The translations under genes and the position numbers were made by a program. Shown here in pieces: positions 13,501 to 27,900 of a stretch of DNA of 64,000 bases. Source of the stretch: Antedon bifida (Eukaryota; Echinodermata; Crinoidea; Comatulida; Antedonidae); assembly GCA_963402885.1 (NCBI GenBank), contig OY727095.1:1555001-1619000 (forward strand), given 5' to 3'. The notes beneath the pieces are model-generated. The model ran no database searches, was not told where the DNA came from, and saw only the letters and a program-made list of their open reading frames with translations. Within the stretch, counting starts at the first letter, position 1. Every line of letters begins with the position of its first letter.

Positions 13501-14681
13501 ATATGACATACCTTCCATGTTTTAAATGTTCAGTGTCGTCATCAAACAGGTAAACAAAAATGAATGCGAATTATCGATGTTGAAACGCGCGCGCACGTGG
13601 AAAGTACGTGTTTCGCGTACAACGATGCATATGGTAACTTTTTTGGATACCTAAATAATAAAACGCGGATCTACATCGGTCTGAACTAAATCACATTAGA
13701 TTAGCGTAAGAAAGCGGATACGTTTGGCATATCTGGAGTTAAGCCAGACGTTATATTAAACATGATTATGAAACATTTATGATGCAAATTTGTCATCGAA
13801 TTTTACTAGTTAGGCCTAAACTTTTGTTTTAAAAATATGGTATAAAGTATCACTTTTTACACTTATAAACTTAGGTGACGAGCATGATTAAACTATTACT
13901 GTACTGTAAATTATTACCCTAAACACTTTCAAGGGCCAAACTAAAATGATGTCGTATAAAAATATCGTACATACTGAAAATAGTTCTGAGAAAAATGCTG
14001 TAATTTATCATGTAATATTAGGTTGAATAAATTACGATATTTTCCAAATGTGACGTTTAATTTATATCTTAATATCGTTGGTATTATAAGTCGTTATGAT
14101 GTTAGAAAAGCACGTACCTTCTCTTGTACCTGCTGTGTCATATTCACGTATCTTCCAGTTTTAAATATACCCTTTCCAAATACAGAGCTAAATTAAACAC
14201 CTGAGGCATTTCTGGTGTTATTCAGTAGTATAGGCCAATAATTCACTTAAGATCGCAAATGTGGGATTTTTTTCCACCACAGGACCTCAATATTACGAAA
14301 TCCTGATTATATATTGTATCTATCACGAAAACGTAGCAAATACTTGGATACCACGCGGTTGGTATGAAATAAATTAATTAAATACCTGGAAACAGTCTAA
14401 AGCTAGTTTACTTATCTTCTTTACAAATTGTCGATGTTTTAAGTCTGAAAGAATTGCTGCTATTAACCTGTTATGTTTTACTGGTAGTACATTTTGATAT
14501 GAAACAAATGTCATTTTGGTTTATTCTCAAATAACTAATTACAGGTGGACAGCAATCTATTATAAACTCTGCACACGATCTTATACAATATATGCAAATT
14601 AACCATTAATGATTAAATTAACATTCGAAAGACATTAACGCTGACTTATGATTCGTTAATCAACTTAACCAACAAAATAAT

Positions 14682-14972
14682 GACATGATTGATATCGGCG
14701 ACAATACTTGGTATTGATGACAATGATTGATATTAGAGACAATTGTAATCGGTGACAATCACTGATATTACAATAATCAATATTTGTGACAATTATTGAT
14801 ATTTGTGCCAATCATTGCTATTGGTGACAATCATTGATATTTGTGTCAATCATTGTTAGTGGTGACAATCATTGTTATTAGTGACAATCGTGTATATTGG
14901 TGACAATAATTAATATTTGTGACAATGATTGTTATTAGTGACAAATATTGATATTGGTGACAATGATGATAC
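14682..14972. repeat. degenerate 19-bp tandem array
   Basis: About 15 diverged copies of a unit close to TGGTGACAATCATTGATAT run head to tail just beyond the 3' end of the receptor gene. Variation between copies is high, so the array is old. Confidence 0.8.
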
Positions 14973-15303
14973 ATTCTTGCTCATCAAACCGTTATTTTAC
15001 AAGCTATAAAACATTTCTTCTTGATATACGTCAATCGTATATATAAATCGTCTTCTTTATATACGCCAATCGTATACATAAAACGTGTTGAATCATATAC
15101 AATATCTTATCAATAAAACAGCTCTACAACCACTCAGCTACATCCACAAAATATGGACTGTTTCTCTTGGCGGCAATGCTCGGATAATTCATAAAACAGA
15201 ACCACGTGCGAGCCATCCAGTCACAACATCTTAGTGGCAACGCTCAACATCACCGCCTAAACGGCATAATCAATATTTTCATCTTTTTCTTCAGCATTAT
15301 AGG

Positions 15304-15974
15304 TTAATTACTTTCTTCATTAAAATCTACTTGTTTTATTACTAACAACAAAGTCAATAGTGTCCCTAAGAAGTAAAAGAGCATAAAAATACGATCAACA
15401 ACCAGCGCGACCTGTTTCCATTCTCCGTGAAATTGTTCGTTCTTTGTTTTATCAATGATTATCATTTTAAAGCTACGAAACTCTTCTAGGAGTTTTCTCA
15501 GAATGTCGACTTCACGCATTTTAAGCTTGTTTGAACCTGGAGATGTTTCATCTATTGATTCTCTGTGTTCGTTCGCCATATCCATCCTCGGAAGGAGAAG
15601 TTCAGAATTGCCCATGTCAAGGCCTAGGTCCGAGTGTAGGCTGTCGTTCTCACAAATGTCGATCATTTCGATCTTTTCCGGCCGTTTCCGGCGTCGTTTT
15701 GCGTAACGTACCGTCTGGTGTAACGTGTGATGGTTTCCGTATCGTGACATCGGCGACGATTCAAAATGCCCGATATTATTGCACACGGAGTTGTGCTGCT
15801 TCTTGTGAGATACGGTTCTCATAAGTACCAGCTTAGCAACTCGGCCTAGAAACAATCTTCGCAACCATCCGGGTACAGGTTGGCTCTCAGGCCCTCTATG
15901 GTGAAGATTCAGCACTACAACGGACATCGTTAGTGACAATGACACCATCACCATTGTGGAAGCGTAATATATGG
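15304..15974 (-). CDS. nAChR-like subunit exon 7 (TM3, cytoplasmic loop, TM4, stop)
   Basis: The last coding exon, 671 nt, preceded by TTTTTACTAG and ending in TAA at 15306-15304. It begins in phase 1, so the junction codon is Ala, giving IIAIYYASTM as in alpha-7 (LIAQYFASTM). It encodes TM3, then LNLHHRGPESQPVPGWLRR, close to alpha-9/10 (NLHYCGPSVRPVPAW). The intracellular loop has a basic stretch (YAKRRRKRPEK), an acidic SLHSDLGLDMGN patch and a predicted helix before TM4. TM4 starts EWKQVALVVDRIFML, as in the alpha-9 type. The protein ends VDFNEESN. I could not settle the poly(A) site. Confidence 0.95.
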
Positions 15975-18900
15975 CTAGTAAAAAACAAAATATATCTCTA
16001 TTTTTAGTAAAGTGTAGTTAATTATGAATAAACCAATCTATGCAATAAAATATCAAGGTAATCTAACAACATAATGCTGAGCTCCTGAGATCAAATGGTT
16101 TATCTGTGGCTACGACACGCCCCTTAAGCCTGTTTTCCTGTCGACGTTAGTCGACGCTATCGTTAACAATAATCGGCGATCTTCTACGGAAACATTGAAA
16201 TGTTAACGATTTACAGGAAAAGGTACTCGCTGTTATCATTTCAACTTGATCGTTTTCAAACGATCGTCGTTGAACTGTTAACGATCAACGACGATAGCGT
16301 CGAATAACGTCGACAGGAAAACAGGCTTTAGCAGACACCGCGCGCCGTGGAGAATATGCACTTATTAGTACAGTAGGCGGCAGGCCTACTGTTGGTATTA
16401 TTTGTCAGACATAAGATTAAAGACTGTTACGAGCTCAGTGTCCTGTTGTTAGATTGCCTTGGTATTATCATGGAGAAATAATTTCCCCATGGTATTATAC
16501 ACCGTCTTCAACTCTGACGGACGAAGTATTTTTTCGGGTATAATGTTTACTAAATAATGTTATCAAGCTTTAGATTTTATGAGGCCCAGAACATGGGACT
16601 CAGTGACGTCATGTTGAGACACTGTACTTGCGAGACTTTGGTCTACGTATTGTTCCCACTATGACACAACAAAAGTTTGTACGCGCACCAAAGTAATTTG
16701 ACCAATCAGAAGCAACTGTTTTTGTAATCTGTCACTTGTAATTGGTCAATACAACTTCCGTAGCGTCCTAGTTGGAACCGACTATAAAACTCGATTTTAA
16801 GATAACTTTGACAACCTCTAATATGTAATAACCTGTTTGTCTCAAATCGAAAGTATTTAGTGTCTCTATATGACGTCACTGCGTCTTCGGTCCTGGTCGT
16901 TGCAAACCGATAGCTTGCTGCTATTTAACAGTGTTGGTCCAATGATATACCAATACAAATCAATAGCGAACCTACCAATTATCGGAACGGCACCAGTAGG
17001 CGGTAGCAGCTCGGCCACAAGTAGAAGGAAGACCGTTAGAGAGAGGAGAACAGTAATGCCCAGGCTCACCTTCTCGCCCGACTCAGGGGGTAGAAAAAAA
17101 CTCAGCAATGTAGTAGCCGAAATCAGAGTACACGGCATAATCAGGTAAAACACAAAATACGTCGGAACCCGCCGTAGGTAGATGTAGTACGTAACAAAAG
17201 TGTATGGTACGGGTTCGTCATCGGGGTAGATTTGGTAGTCTTCCTGGCCGTTGTGGGCATCAAAATCAAATATTTCCCATTCACTGGAGCTTACGTTGTA
17301 AAGATAAAGGTTATGAGAGCCTGTAACAATTCAATGATATTATTAGTTTAATATATAATATTGCCAGTTAGTTAAGGCGCGTTTGGAATCTTTATAATTG
17401 TATTGAATCCTATATCTCTGTTTTCACATACTATTGTGTGTCAACAAATATACGACATATATCGAAATGCAGCAGTCCACACGTTATACTTTCGTCAAAC
17501 CGAATTTGTGTGACGCTAAAGAGGGCGCACTAACACATGAGAATATGACAATCTAAGATTCTCGAACCTGTAGTTTTGCCTTTTGTACCTTTTACATATT
17601 ATTTATTTAAACATTAACTTTGTGAGTTTTTCTCCTCTGTTAACAGTATTATTAATATTATTTTACCTTATATTGTAGAATAGGCAACATTTATTCATGT
17701 TCTAGAGACTTCAATATTTTTTTTGTATTTTAACTTATGGTTATGATTGAAGGTGCTTACCTGTTCCGTTTAACGATATCTCATTGGCCCCGTGTTGCCA
17801 TGGTCCAAATTTCACCCTGCACGTCTGTTTATCAAACGGGAAATGCGTAACATCCATAGTACAATGTGTAGTAATAATTGCAGGCGATTGCCACACCACG
17901 CGACCAGTATTATAGATGCTACATATTGAATTTGTGTAGTAATGTTCATATCTACTTCCAGCACTGAAAGATAAAAACATGAGTAACATATTACAAGCTA
18001 GGTGAATGTATGCGAAATGTTCAATATTTGAAACCAATACACGAGATCGGTATCTGATACTACTTGATGTAGTATAGCCTAAAATAGGCGGATTCGTAGC
18101 TATATGAAGCACTAGTAAGATATGTCACAGAACTAAAACTTTATACTAGACTTAGAAATATTGTAATTATTATTAATATGGATACGCCCGACTTAGACTT
18201 GCCCCAAGTCGCTGTTTATTGTCTTTTTTTAATGTTAAGCTCTGTCTACACTATCAAACTAGTTTGACAAAAAAAGTGTGATGTGCCCAAATATGGTAGT
18301 GATATGACATCATAATGTCCATATATGGGCACATTTTGTTTTCAGATAAAGTGTTGACAGAGCTTTAGTCCATCAGTCGCAGTTTCGATATTTGTGATTG
18401 TAGGCTATAGCACGTATTGTATTATACGTATGAAACACCATGGGCCAAAATATTACTACTAATTTTAATTCGAATCTACAGTAGACTAATTTATTCTCTT
18501 TACGATACTTGGATGTTTTTTGTTTCGGTGGAGATGGTGGAGATGGGTAGGAAGAGGTGCCTATAAATTAGATTCGGATTAAAAAAATAATAAGGTGACA
18601 TAATTTTCTTTACCATATTAATACAGTCATTTTTCTGCCTGATTTATTTTAACGTGCACGTCGTCTTGATAATTAGATATACAATAGTAATTGCATTCTA
18701 TGCTACGCATTGCCGTCTTAATTTAGTTCTTAGAACTTAGAATCAATCATGCGTAAAATTATATATTACATAAGGGACAAACATAAAGACATAGGCCTAC
18801 TATAATGTTAATGATAATAATTATTATTATCATAAAATAAATTAAAAAAAATTAATGTGATAAGAGATCGGAATAAATGATGATTACATATTTATAAGAA

Positions 18901-21900
18901 AATAAATGATCATAATAAGAATGATAACAAAAGTGAAAATATTAGTCATTTTAGGTTCGAATCTTTTTCAGATATTTTCTCTTCGTTTGTTTATTTCAGC
19001 AAATACTACTACAGTTTAGGATTTCTTTACAATTATGAAATGATAATAATAATTATATGTTAATTAAATCGAAAGACAACATCATAATATTGAAAAAAAT
19101 ACACATTATGCATAAAATAATGGCAAATTATGTCACCAATACTATAACATTTTTTCCGATAGAATTTCACCATAAAACCTAGAATGAGTTATGTTTCATA
19201 GTTTCTTTGTTCTTTGAAAGTATAATGTTTCTATACGAACAATATTATTGACACATTATGTATTATATATACAGTATACGAAAAGCGTATCTACAATAAA
19301 ATCCTGTTTAGTTACATCTAATATTCGAATTGTCATCTATATTAAAGAAGAAATAGCCTTTATAATGCTGAGATTGAAAAGATTTTTAAAAAAATAGTAT
19401 GACAATCAAAGCAAATTCTGGCCAAAATAATGATAGCTTTGGCTTCAACGCACTTAATTATCAGTACCCTACGAAGAGACACAGAGTTAATGCACGCGAA
19501 CGAAACGTGTACTAGTTTTATCACCATGTGAACGCGCAAACAAAACGTGTACCGTTTAATCAAAATTTGAACGCGCGCGTACAAAACATGTACCATTTTC
19601 ATCAGAGTTTGAACGCGTACGGTATGTACAAAACATGTCCCTATAGACAGATAGTGTCCGATGATTTTAGATATTTTTTACCGAATGGCAAATTATATCG
19701 AAATATGCAAACACAAAAACTATTCTGATGGAAATTAGTGCGCATGTACGTCGATACTCACTTATTGTACAGCCACAAATCTGGCATCCATACTTTTTCA
19801 TTTGAGGTTTTGAAATTAAATACACCATTGTAATCTTCTGGATCCCAACGAAGGTATTCGTCAATCCATCGCTGTGAATAACAATAATAAACATATACAG
19901 ACATTACAATTTTTAAAAAGCCCATTCTTATTCTAATTTTAACCAGGTAAAATAGTTACAGAGTTACAAATTATCATGGCTGTGTGTGGGGAGTCTATTG
20001 TATTACCAGCGTATTCATTTTTTTTTTTTCTCTTTTGTGAGGTTCACTCACCTTTATTTCATTTCAAAACATAATTTTGATAAATAAACAATTTTTTTTT
20101 TTTATGTTTGCGTATTATCTTTTTAAATATATAAAATATTTTCATTTATAAATATAAAGTTTCCCCTTACATCTTTAAAAATAAAAGAAGTCTGTAAGCA
20201 ATCATTTATACATTTACATTACATATAAACAGAAACAATATCAATACATATATAGAATCAAAAGCAACTAGTTTCTTGTATAGTATAGCATTTTCCGTGC
20301 TTCTTGTTTACTCTCCTTTTTAGTGTTTTTCCTTTTTTTTCTCTCTTTCTGTTTTATTTATACTATTTACATTTTTGTACAAATTACTTTATTTACAGCG
20401 TATTCATTTTTTGTGTTCACTTAAAGGGGGGCTCCGGGAATAAAATTGCTAACATTTTACGTATGATATTGTCTTATGAGAGATGGGAATTGCAATTGTC
20501 AGAGTGAATGCCCAATTCGAAAATTAGGTTGATAAACTTCGCTCAGATTAGAGTTGGCGGTATAAATTATACCACTTCCGCACATTACATTGCCTAAAGA
20601 AAAACTCTGGAGTTTGCTCTGTCTGCTCCGGTATTATATTAGTATATGTTTAACGTTTTGAGGTAATGTAAAAGGGTAAATAACAATGATGAAACTTACC
20701 ATAGTTAGCCATGCGTTTATCTTAAATGTTTCTCGTCGTTCATCCTGTAAAGGAACACAATAGTTGCAATGTAAACAGTACTAGGCTAAAATAAGAATTG
20801 GGATTAAGCGATGGAAGGTAGGACTTACCGATGCATTAGCGTACATAAGAGTATGTTGAATAGCGTTAACGGCTTATGGTCTCATTCAAAAGACGCTGCG
20901 ACAATGTATTCTGGTGGAGATTTTGACGCTGATTCCTAATCAAGTTTAAAGATGTATTGTCCCCCCCCCCCCCCCCCAAAACATGAAACATTAAGATTAA
21001 TTAAATCATACTTTGAATAGGTTATCTTGTAGTTTTAATAAAGTTTCACTTCCGTAGAAAAAAAACCAGAAACAATAATGTTTTCACTTATAAAATAACA
21101 TTATAATCCATTGGCTGGCAATTTGACCATTTTGGGCTTAAAATTACAGTTTTTTCAGGTAAATACTTTTTTTGTAGATCCACTTTGGTCAAAGTGGATA
21201 ACTATTATGTTACATTAAAATGGCATATTAAAAAAAATATATATATAAATTATTTTTCAGGGGGGACAATACATCTTTAATGTTTTGTTTATATATACTT
21301 ACTGTATATAAATTATATGATGAATAATTGTGGGGAGGGCCTCAGCCAGCCATGTGTCTATCGGCGTTTTAATAGAGGTGTGAATTATCTACGCCATTGC
21401 TTATAATATTGTTTATTTACACAAGACATGTACATCTCTAATATTTTGAACGGTTTTAGGAAAAACTGATAACGAGCGATAGTACACGTAAGAAAATGAC
21501 AAGATCGTGTTAGAGATAGCGAATCAGCTGGCGATATGTAATCCCGATAAGTGCTCTTGGGTATGAAATGTCATGACGACACGTGTGGGCCTTCGTACTT
21601 TTCATAAGATCTGGAACATCTGCGCACAGGAATTTCAAGCCTTATTTCGTCGTCTGTTTAGCTGGAGCTAAAATCATAATTAGACCGTTCAATATCAACT
21701 GGAATTATTATTCAGGTCACGGATTTAACGGCAGACTATAAGTTGACACTTTATGCCGCCAATACCGAATGTTACACTGTAATAATCAAAGTACAATACG
21801 TTACTACTCTTAATGTTTCCCGTCAGTATTTACAGATCACCTGTATAAACATTATGAATGTAATGAATGTACTTTGAAAATAAGCAAGTGAAAAATGTCC

Positions 21901-24900
21901 AATCAAAGCCGCATTAAATGAGTTTTATGATTGTTTGTGATCGGCTGATTTGCAGGATACACTACGACAATCTTTGTATCGTAAATCTCCCTATCGAGTT
22001 TGCAAAGAAAATTAGGTCGGATCGAACAGTACAGAAATGCGTTAGTAGACTCATTATTATCAATAGAAACGAATCTATATATAAATTTACGTAAGGGCAT
22101 CATATTAATTTTTTAAATACATGTATATATATAATCTTCTCTTCTAAGAAAGAAATAACGAGATTAAAACCGGGAAAAGTTGTCAATAAAATGAATGTAA
22201 ATAAACGAAAAGAGCGTGTTGTCACTATTTTTTCGGATGTAAACACGGTCGCAAAGGAACGCTTTCTAAGGCCGATAACGGTTGGAGAAAAAGGCTGACT
22301 GGGCGTAGAGGGTGGGTGGAGCGGGAGGTGTTGGGTGAGGGTAGAGGTTGGGTAAGATAAGAGGCTGGATGGGGTAGAGGTTGGGTTGGAGAAGAAGCTG
22401 GTAGAGGTGGGGCGGGGTTGATAATCTTATGGATAACCCAGCTCCATAGTGTCTACAGATATGGCATTAAATTCCATGATAAAGCGTCATGCAGTATGTG
22501 TTTCAAAATTATTTTTAAGGGAGGGTAAAGTATACATCTATCATATCGCCCATATAAATGCTACTAGAAAAATGGTAGATTCGGTAAAATAATCAGCTAT
22601 TCTTAGCCTGAGCCTCATACGATTTCTTCCCAGTTATATTTAGCGTATACGGCGGTATATGGCTGTCACATGCCTGATTTGACTCGTTCATAACACTTAT
22701 TAGTCAATCAAATCAGGTACAACTCATCGGTTGTATAAATTAATCAATTAATTAATGACAATGTTGTCGTTATTGTCACAGGTTTCACCAACTGGTAACA
22801 TGAAACGAGGTCACAAGGTTCACCATTGAGTAACTAAAATTTGCTTATTCATAATGAGATTATTTTCCTTTTAAACGTTTTTGTCTCTCTAGGCCTAATT
22901 GTTAGAATGTATTTTATGATCATCTGGGCCACCTAATGTTTGTTTTGGTGGATACCTTTGGACTAAATCATATTAAAGTCATGTAGCTTTGCTTATACAA
23001 AATATTAGATTTAAGAAACACTGGAACCATTGCCTTTAGATGTTCCTTCATCATAATAGTTTCTGGATTAGGTCTAAAAAACGGTGGCTATTAAAAGGTG
23101 TTGAAAAGGTCATATTGGGATGATATTCGTAAGTCGACGCCAGTAGATCTAAACGTAAGTGTTGCTGAGATTACTTTATGTCTATTATTAATGATTATCA
23201 TAATAGGGGATTACAGTATGGCAAAGGGGTCAATATTGGGGTAATTCTTGTAATTTCACGTGTTGACATTAGAGTGCCTTAATGCCAAAATGCCAAAAAT
23301 AGCCTACATTAGTCGAATATCCAAAGTAAGTCAGAGAAAAACATTGTTTCGGCAAGATTCAAACAAGTGAGAAACAAAGAGAAGAGGTAATAATATTAAA
23401 CATTATACACTGTAAAAATAGTGTTTAGATCTTAAACATGTATTTTCTACCCACTTTTTCCACACGTTTAGCCTTAAACATGTTTTTGTTGTAAACACAT
23501 TCTAAGCATGTAGTCTGTACTCAACAAACCAGTGACGTGTTGATTGTTAAACATGTGGAGCAATACAAAGACACGTTTAGGTTTTAAACGTGTTTAATTT
23601 GCCATGAATGGCGCTCATATGTGGAACTTTTTTTCCGCCACAGTAAAATCGTATGCACGCAACGCTAAACACGTACCTAAACATGTTGACTGCTAACATA
23701 ATAGTGACATGTTGACTGCTAAACGAGTGGAGTAAAACAACATATAGCTATAAACACGTTTAGGTTTTAAACACACTAAACACTATACGTGTTTAAAAGC
23801 TCCACACTGTTTTTTACAGTGTAATATCGTCGTATAATATTTTATCAAAGCATAAACAGAAATGATAAAAATAAACGAATAACCACGTAAAGGTTTACTC
23901 TGTTTAAAGCCTACTTTCTTGTCTCTATTTTTACGGATTACCTTAACTGCGGTTATTTAAAAGCTCGCGAAAAGGTCAAAATAAGGGTAGTTCACGTAAT
24001 TTAACGGGTGAGCTCAAATAGGCCTAACTATGCTCGAAATGAGAATTTTCTTAATCCACGTATGGTGATATAAAAGTGTCTAAGAAAACATGGAGGTCAG
24101 ATGCAATACAACAAATAACAATCACTGTATTCATGCTCATGGAAATATTGTCCTCATTCGACTCATAAATATTCATTATTGATGCTCTTATTATTAGTTA
24201 CCCTCCGTTTAAATGCGAGATTTATTTATAGTATGACACAATGCATAAATGTATAGATGCGTAGCAAGAATGATACACACCGTGCATTGCGAGTACGGGT
24301 AGTTCAGTGTATGCATGCTTTTATACGGCGATGGCGCTAGTTACAATCCGTTATGCGTGATTAATTAATGGCGTAAATGCATACAGTAAACGGGCATAAA
24401 CGGGAGAAAAAAAATACGTGAAAATGATGACATTTTGATATTTTTCCTTATAATCCTGACAAACTGAAGAAGATTAGTGGATTGTATAAAATTAATAATT
24501 CAGATAAATAAACAATTTTTTTTAATGATTATTTAATTAAAGTAATACAAAACAAAGACTTTTGCTTATTTCCGTTTGTCAAAATGTATTTTCTTGAACT
24601 AGATTTTAACAGAAAGAAGTGCAATAATATATGACACGCAAAATGTGCCAAACTATGTCACATTGATTTATTAACTGATATACTTACCACGTCTAGCACC
24701 TGAGCGACGAAAAATTGTAGATCAATAACTGTAGGGTCAGATGAATTAATAACGGGCCTTACAGACACGTCGTAATCCGTGAACAACACTTCCCGTAGTC
24801 GTTTGTGTTCACTGGAAGCGACGAAACCTGGGGAAAAATGATATACGTAACGAATTAATAATAAACACTTCTGTTTTACTGGAAACGATGAAACATGGAG

Positions 24901-27900
24901 GTTAAAATGGAATAATGTAAAGAAACGGGCTTGAGTCGAAGCCCCATGGACGGAATCGAACCAAGATTGGTAACCATTCAGCCAAACAGTTGGCTTGCCG
25001 AATACTCATTACGTGTGAAAGGGCTGTTAACATGGATGGTGTATTTCTATCATGAGCAACGGTTTCATACGTATGTTTGCAATTCGTCTTTGAATTTTTC
25101 TTGTGTCACGTCCATCAAAGAGCAATCGAACATAGTATTCATACAATCATTAAGTCCATCAGGTCAATAATTATGAAATTATAAGTGTCAGACAAGGTCT
25201 CTTGTCCGATGCGTAGTTGTGAAGTTATGACAACACAAATTGACCCTTCGTGACCAGAGACTGACCTGAAATTAATGAAATATAAATAGGACGGGTCGAG
25301 TGTCCGAGCGGTTATCACTAATAACAGAACACTGGCATAGTTGAGCACACAAAATGAAAATCATGTTTATTATTAGTAATATAATATTAATAATATTTAG
25401 TAATATACTTTTACTTTACTACCGGAGATATATTTGAGTTAAGGACAGGAGTAATTAAGTTCCCAATTAAAACGAGCACTTACGATCATTATTGTAACTC
25501 GGATATGATTCGGATCAGCTGTTCTACGCTTAACTCCAGTGTGTGAACGCGGCTTATAAATTCCATGTTAATATAATATATAAGACTGTGGTAAATAAAT
25601 AAAGTTCAGATAAAAAGAAATTACTGTGATACGAGTTACCGGTACTGATTGGCTATGATTTTTATTTATTTTATCGTGTACATAATATGTAAATAAGCGT
25701 TCTACAATGAAAAAAATGAAAAATGAAAAACTCACAAATTGTTACTTCTGTTTAAAATATTTTAAAATTAATAAATATATTAATGATAATCATAAGGACA
25801 TTATATATGTTATAACGATGCTTGGAAAGAAAAGTTAACGATGCAGTGGGCATATCGTCTCTTGGTGTTAACTTTTCTTTTGATTGTTTATCTCCTTTTG
25901 CAATTGTAGTATAGAAAAATACAAGAAAATCATGAAAAAAGAGGTAACATGGAATGTGAAGTGAATTTATAAAATTTAAAATGTTATAGGCCTACCATTG
26001 ATGAAGTTGATCAAATTGTAATGATAAAAACATTAGAAAATAACAAAAATGTGATAATAATGAAAATAATATGAAGATTTTCATTCATTCAATCTTTTTA
26101 TTTCGGAATCTCTGGTACATGGAAATTAAAATTATGTATAAATTATTATATAAAAAAAAGAAGAAAAAAATGTACTAATATACTACTACTCATCTCAGGA
26201 TGGCATTCCACCTGGAGAGCATCTTTGACTTATATAAGACGTTGTCTATAATCGTTGAGACTAAAACATTTTTACTTGAATTAAGCCTACACATTATGGG
26301 GATGACATGACTACGATGATATTAATCTGAATAAAAGTGATATGTACGCCACAAAAGAGAAAAAAATAAATACATAAAGTTCTATGAAGAACTCACTTTT
26401 TGAATAGATAGGACTTTGTACAGATTAGCTGAAGAAAGAATGTTTTACGTGAACTTCCGATATGTGTTTAGACTTGGATCATTTTTAGAATTCCTAAGAG
26501 AACTAAAGTGTGCCGTTTACACCAACCAATTTCAATATCAACACAAACTGATTGTAAATATATTTTACGAGGTAAATTCGTCAGAAGCAAGAATTTATAT
26601 TTAAGCATTAAGTCGCACAGATTAAGTCGCACAGATTAAGTCGCACAGATTAAGTCGTACAGATTAAGTCGCACAGATTAAGTCGCACAGATTAAGTCGC
26701 ACGGATTAAATAATAATTGTAAACAACCGATTGGAATAAATACAATAACTGATGTCAATCACATTTCTATCACAAATTTATAAATCGAGAATTTAAGATT
26801 TTTAGGTGAAATTCCATATATGGACTTTTCAACATAGTACCAACATAATAGAGGAATCAAGTTCCTCCTCCAAGTTTTCTCAGCGCTTTGGGACAATCTT
26901 TTGATTGTATAAGCGCTATATAAATCGAACAACATTTACATTTTACAAATATGAAGCAGTGGAGCATAACGAACATCTGCGCATGTTCAATGCCAACGTA
27001 TGCGTTGTTATTACTTGTAGCTTCTATGGGATATTTGTAGAAGCTATCACAACAGAAATTCTTGTGTTTGCATAAACAGATATTCATTCCTATGTTTTTT
27101 CTTTTTTTATTTTATTAGGCAAATTGCTATACGAATATAACGAATTCCTTCACTATCCTGCTTAAGCTTTGTAACCACTAGGACTTAAGCGCAACGCAAG
27201 CGATCTGACCAATGACAAGAGGCGATTCGAATAATCCATCGCTTGTGGTTGGTTGGTCGCTTGTTCACAGGAAATTGTCTTCGTTACGTAGTTTCCATAC
27301 CCTTCTTTTTTTAAATAGTAGACTCTTCCTAAAATATACCTGTCTATATAAGTATACTGTAGGCTTAGAAAGAATTCAATTAACATGATGACATTTTTAT
27401 TAAGACTTGAATGTCTAAGGTATGTTGTTCAACTCGTGTAATCTCATTCTTTAAAATTAATAGACATAAAACATGTGTCTTGTTTATTTGAACATCATCT
27501 ATTCTAAGAACGAAACCACATCTGCTGGACCTTTACACAATAAAATATACTGGTCGGCACAAAGGACTATCCGTAGGCCTATAATTATTATTCCGAGTTT
27601 GATGTCTTAAGACTCAAGTAAAAAAAAAGGATCCTCAAAAAGTATACCGTTAAAAAATAAAACTTTCTATAGGCCTATCGCATATCTTAATGTGTTTGAA
27701 CATTATTCAAAATATGAATCACGGCGCAGCCGGCTGTGTGCGCCAGCCGCTGCTGCAGTAATACGTGGTCGCACGTTTATCGGCGTTGCACTCTTGGCAC
27801 TTTGTAAACATAAATCCAAGCGAACTGGACAGGTTATAGTACCACTGCCACCGCACTTTCCTTCTTTTAATGCACACATAGGTATTTAACAGCAATAATA

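Larger units (their letters stand above)
7241..15303. other. intergenic region, repeats only
   Basis: This is the interval between the CPEB 5' end and the receptor 3' end; both genes read on the minus strand. I find no convincing exon. It holds family H short inverted repeats, a tandem patch of AAACAAACGCATACAG units (about 8000-8070), a family G MITE (10186-10509) and a degenerate 19-bp tandem array (14682-14972). The ORFs here are short and lack codon structure or similarity I recognise. Confidence 0.5.
20745..24687 (-). other. receptor intron 2 (3.9 kb), with MITEs
   Basis: The intron between exons 2 and 3. It carries a family G MITE, a G-rich minisatellite-like tract and a family F MITE, listed separately. 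No nested exon is seen. Confidence 0.7.

Noticed and set aside
15455..15824. Two plus-strand ORFs (83 and 97 codons)
   Set aside because: They are antisense shadows of receptor exon 7.
16870..17148. 92-codon plus-strand ORF
   Set aside because: Antisense shadow of receptor exon 6.
26607..26704. Possible CRISPR-like array
   Set aside because: Units are directly adjacent with no spacers; it is a simple tandem repeat in animal DNA.
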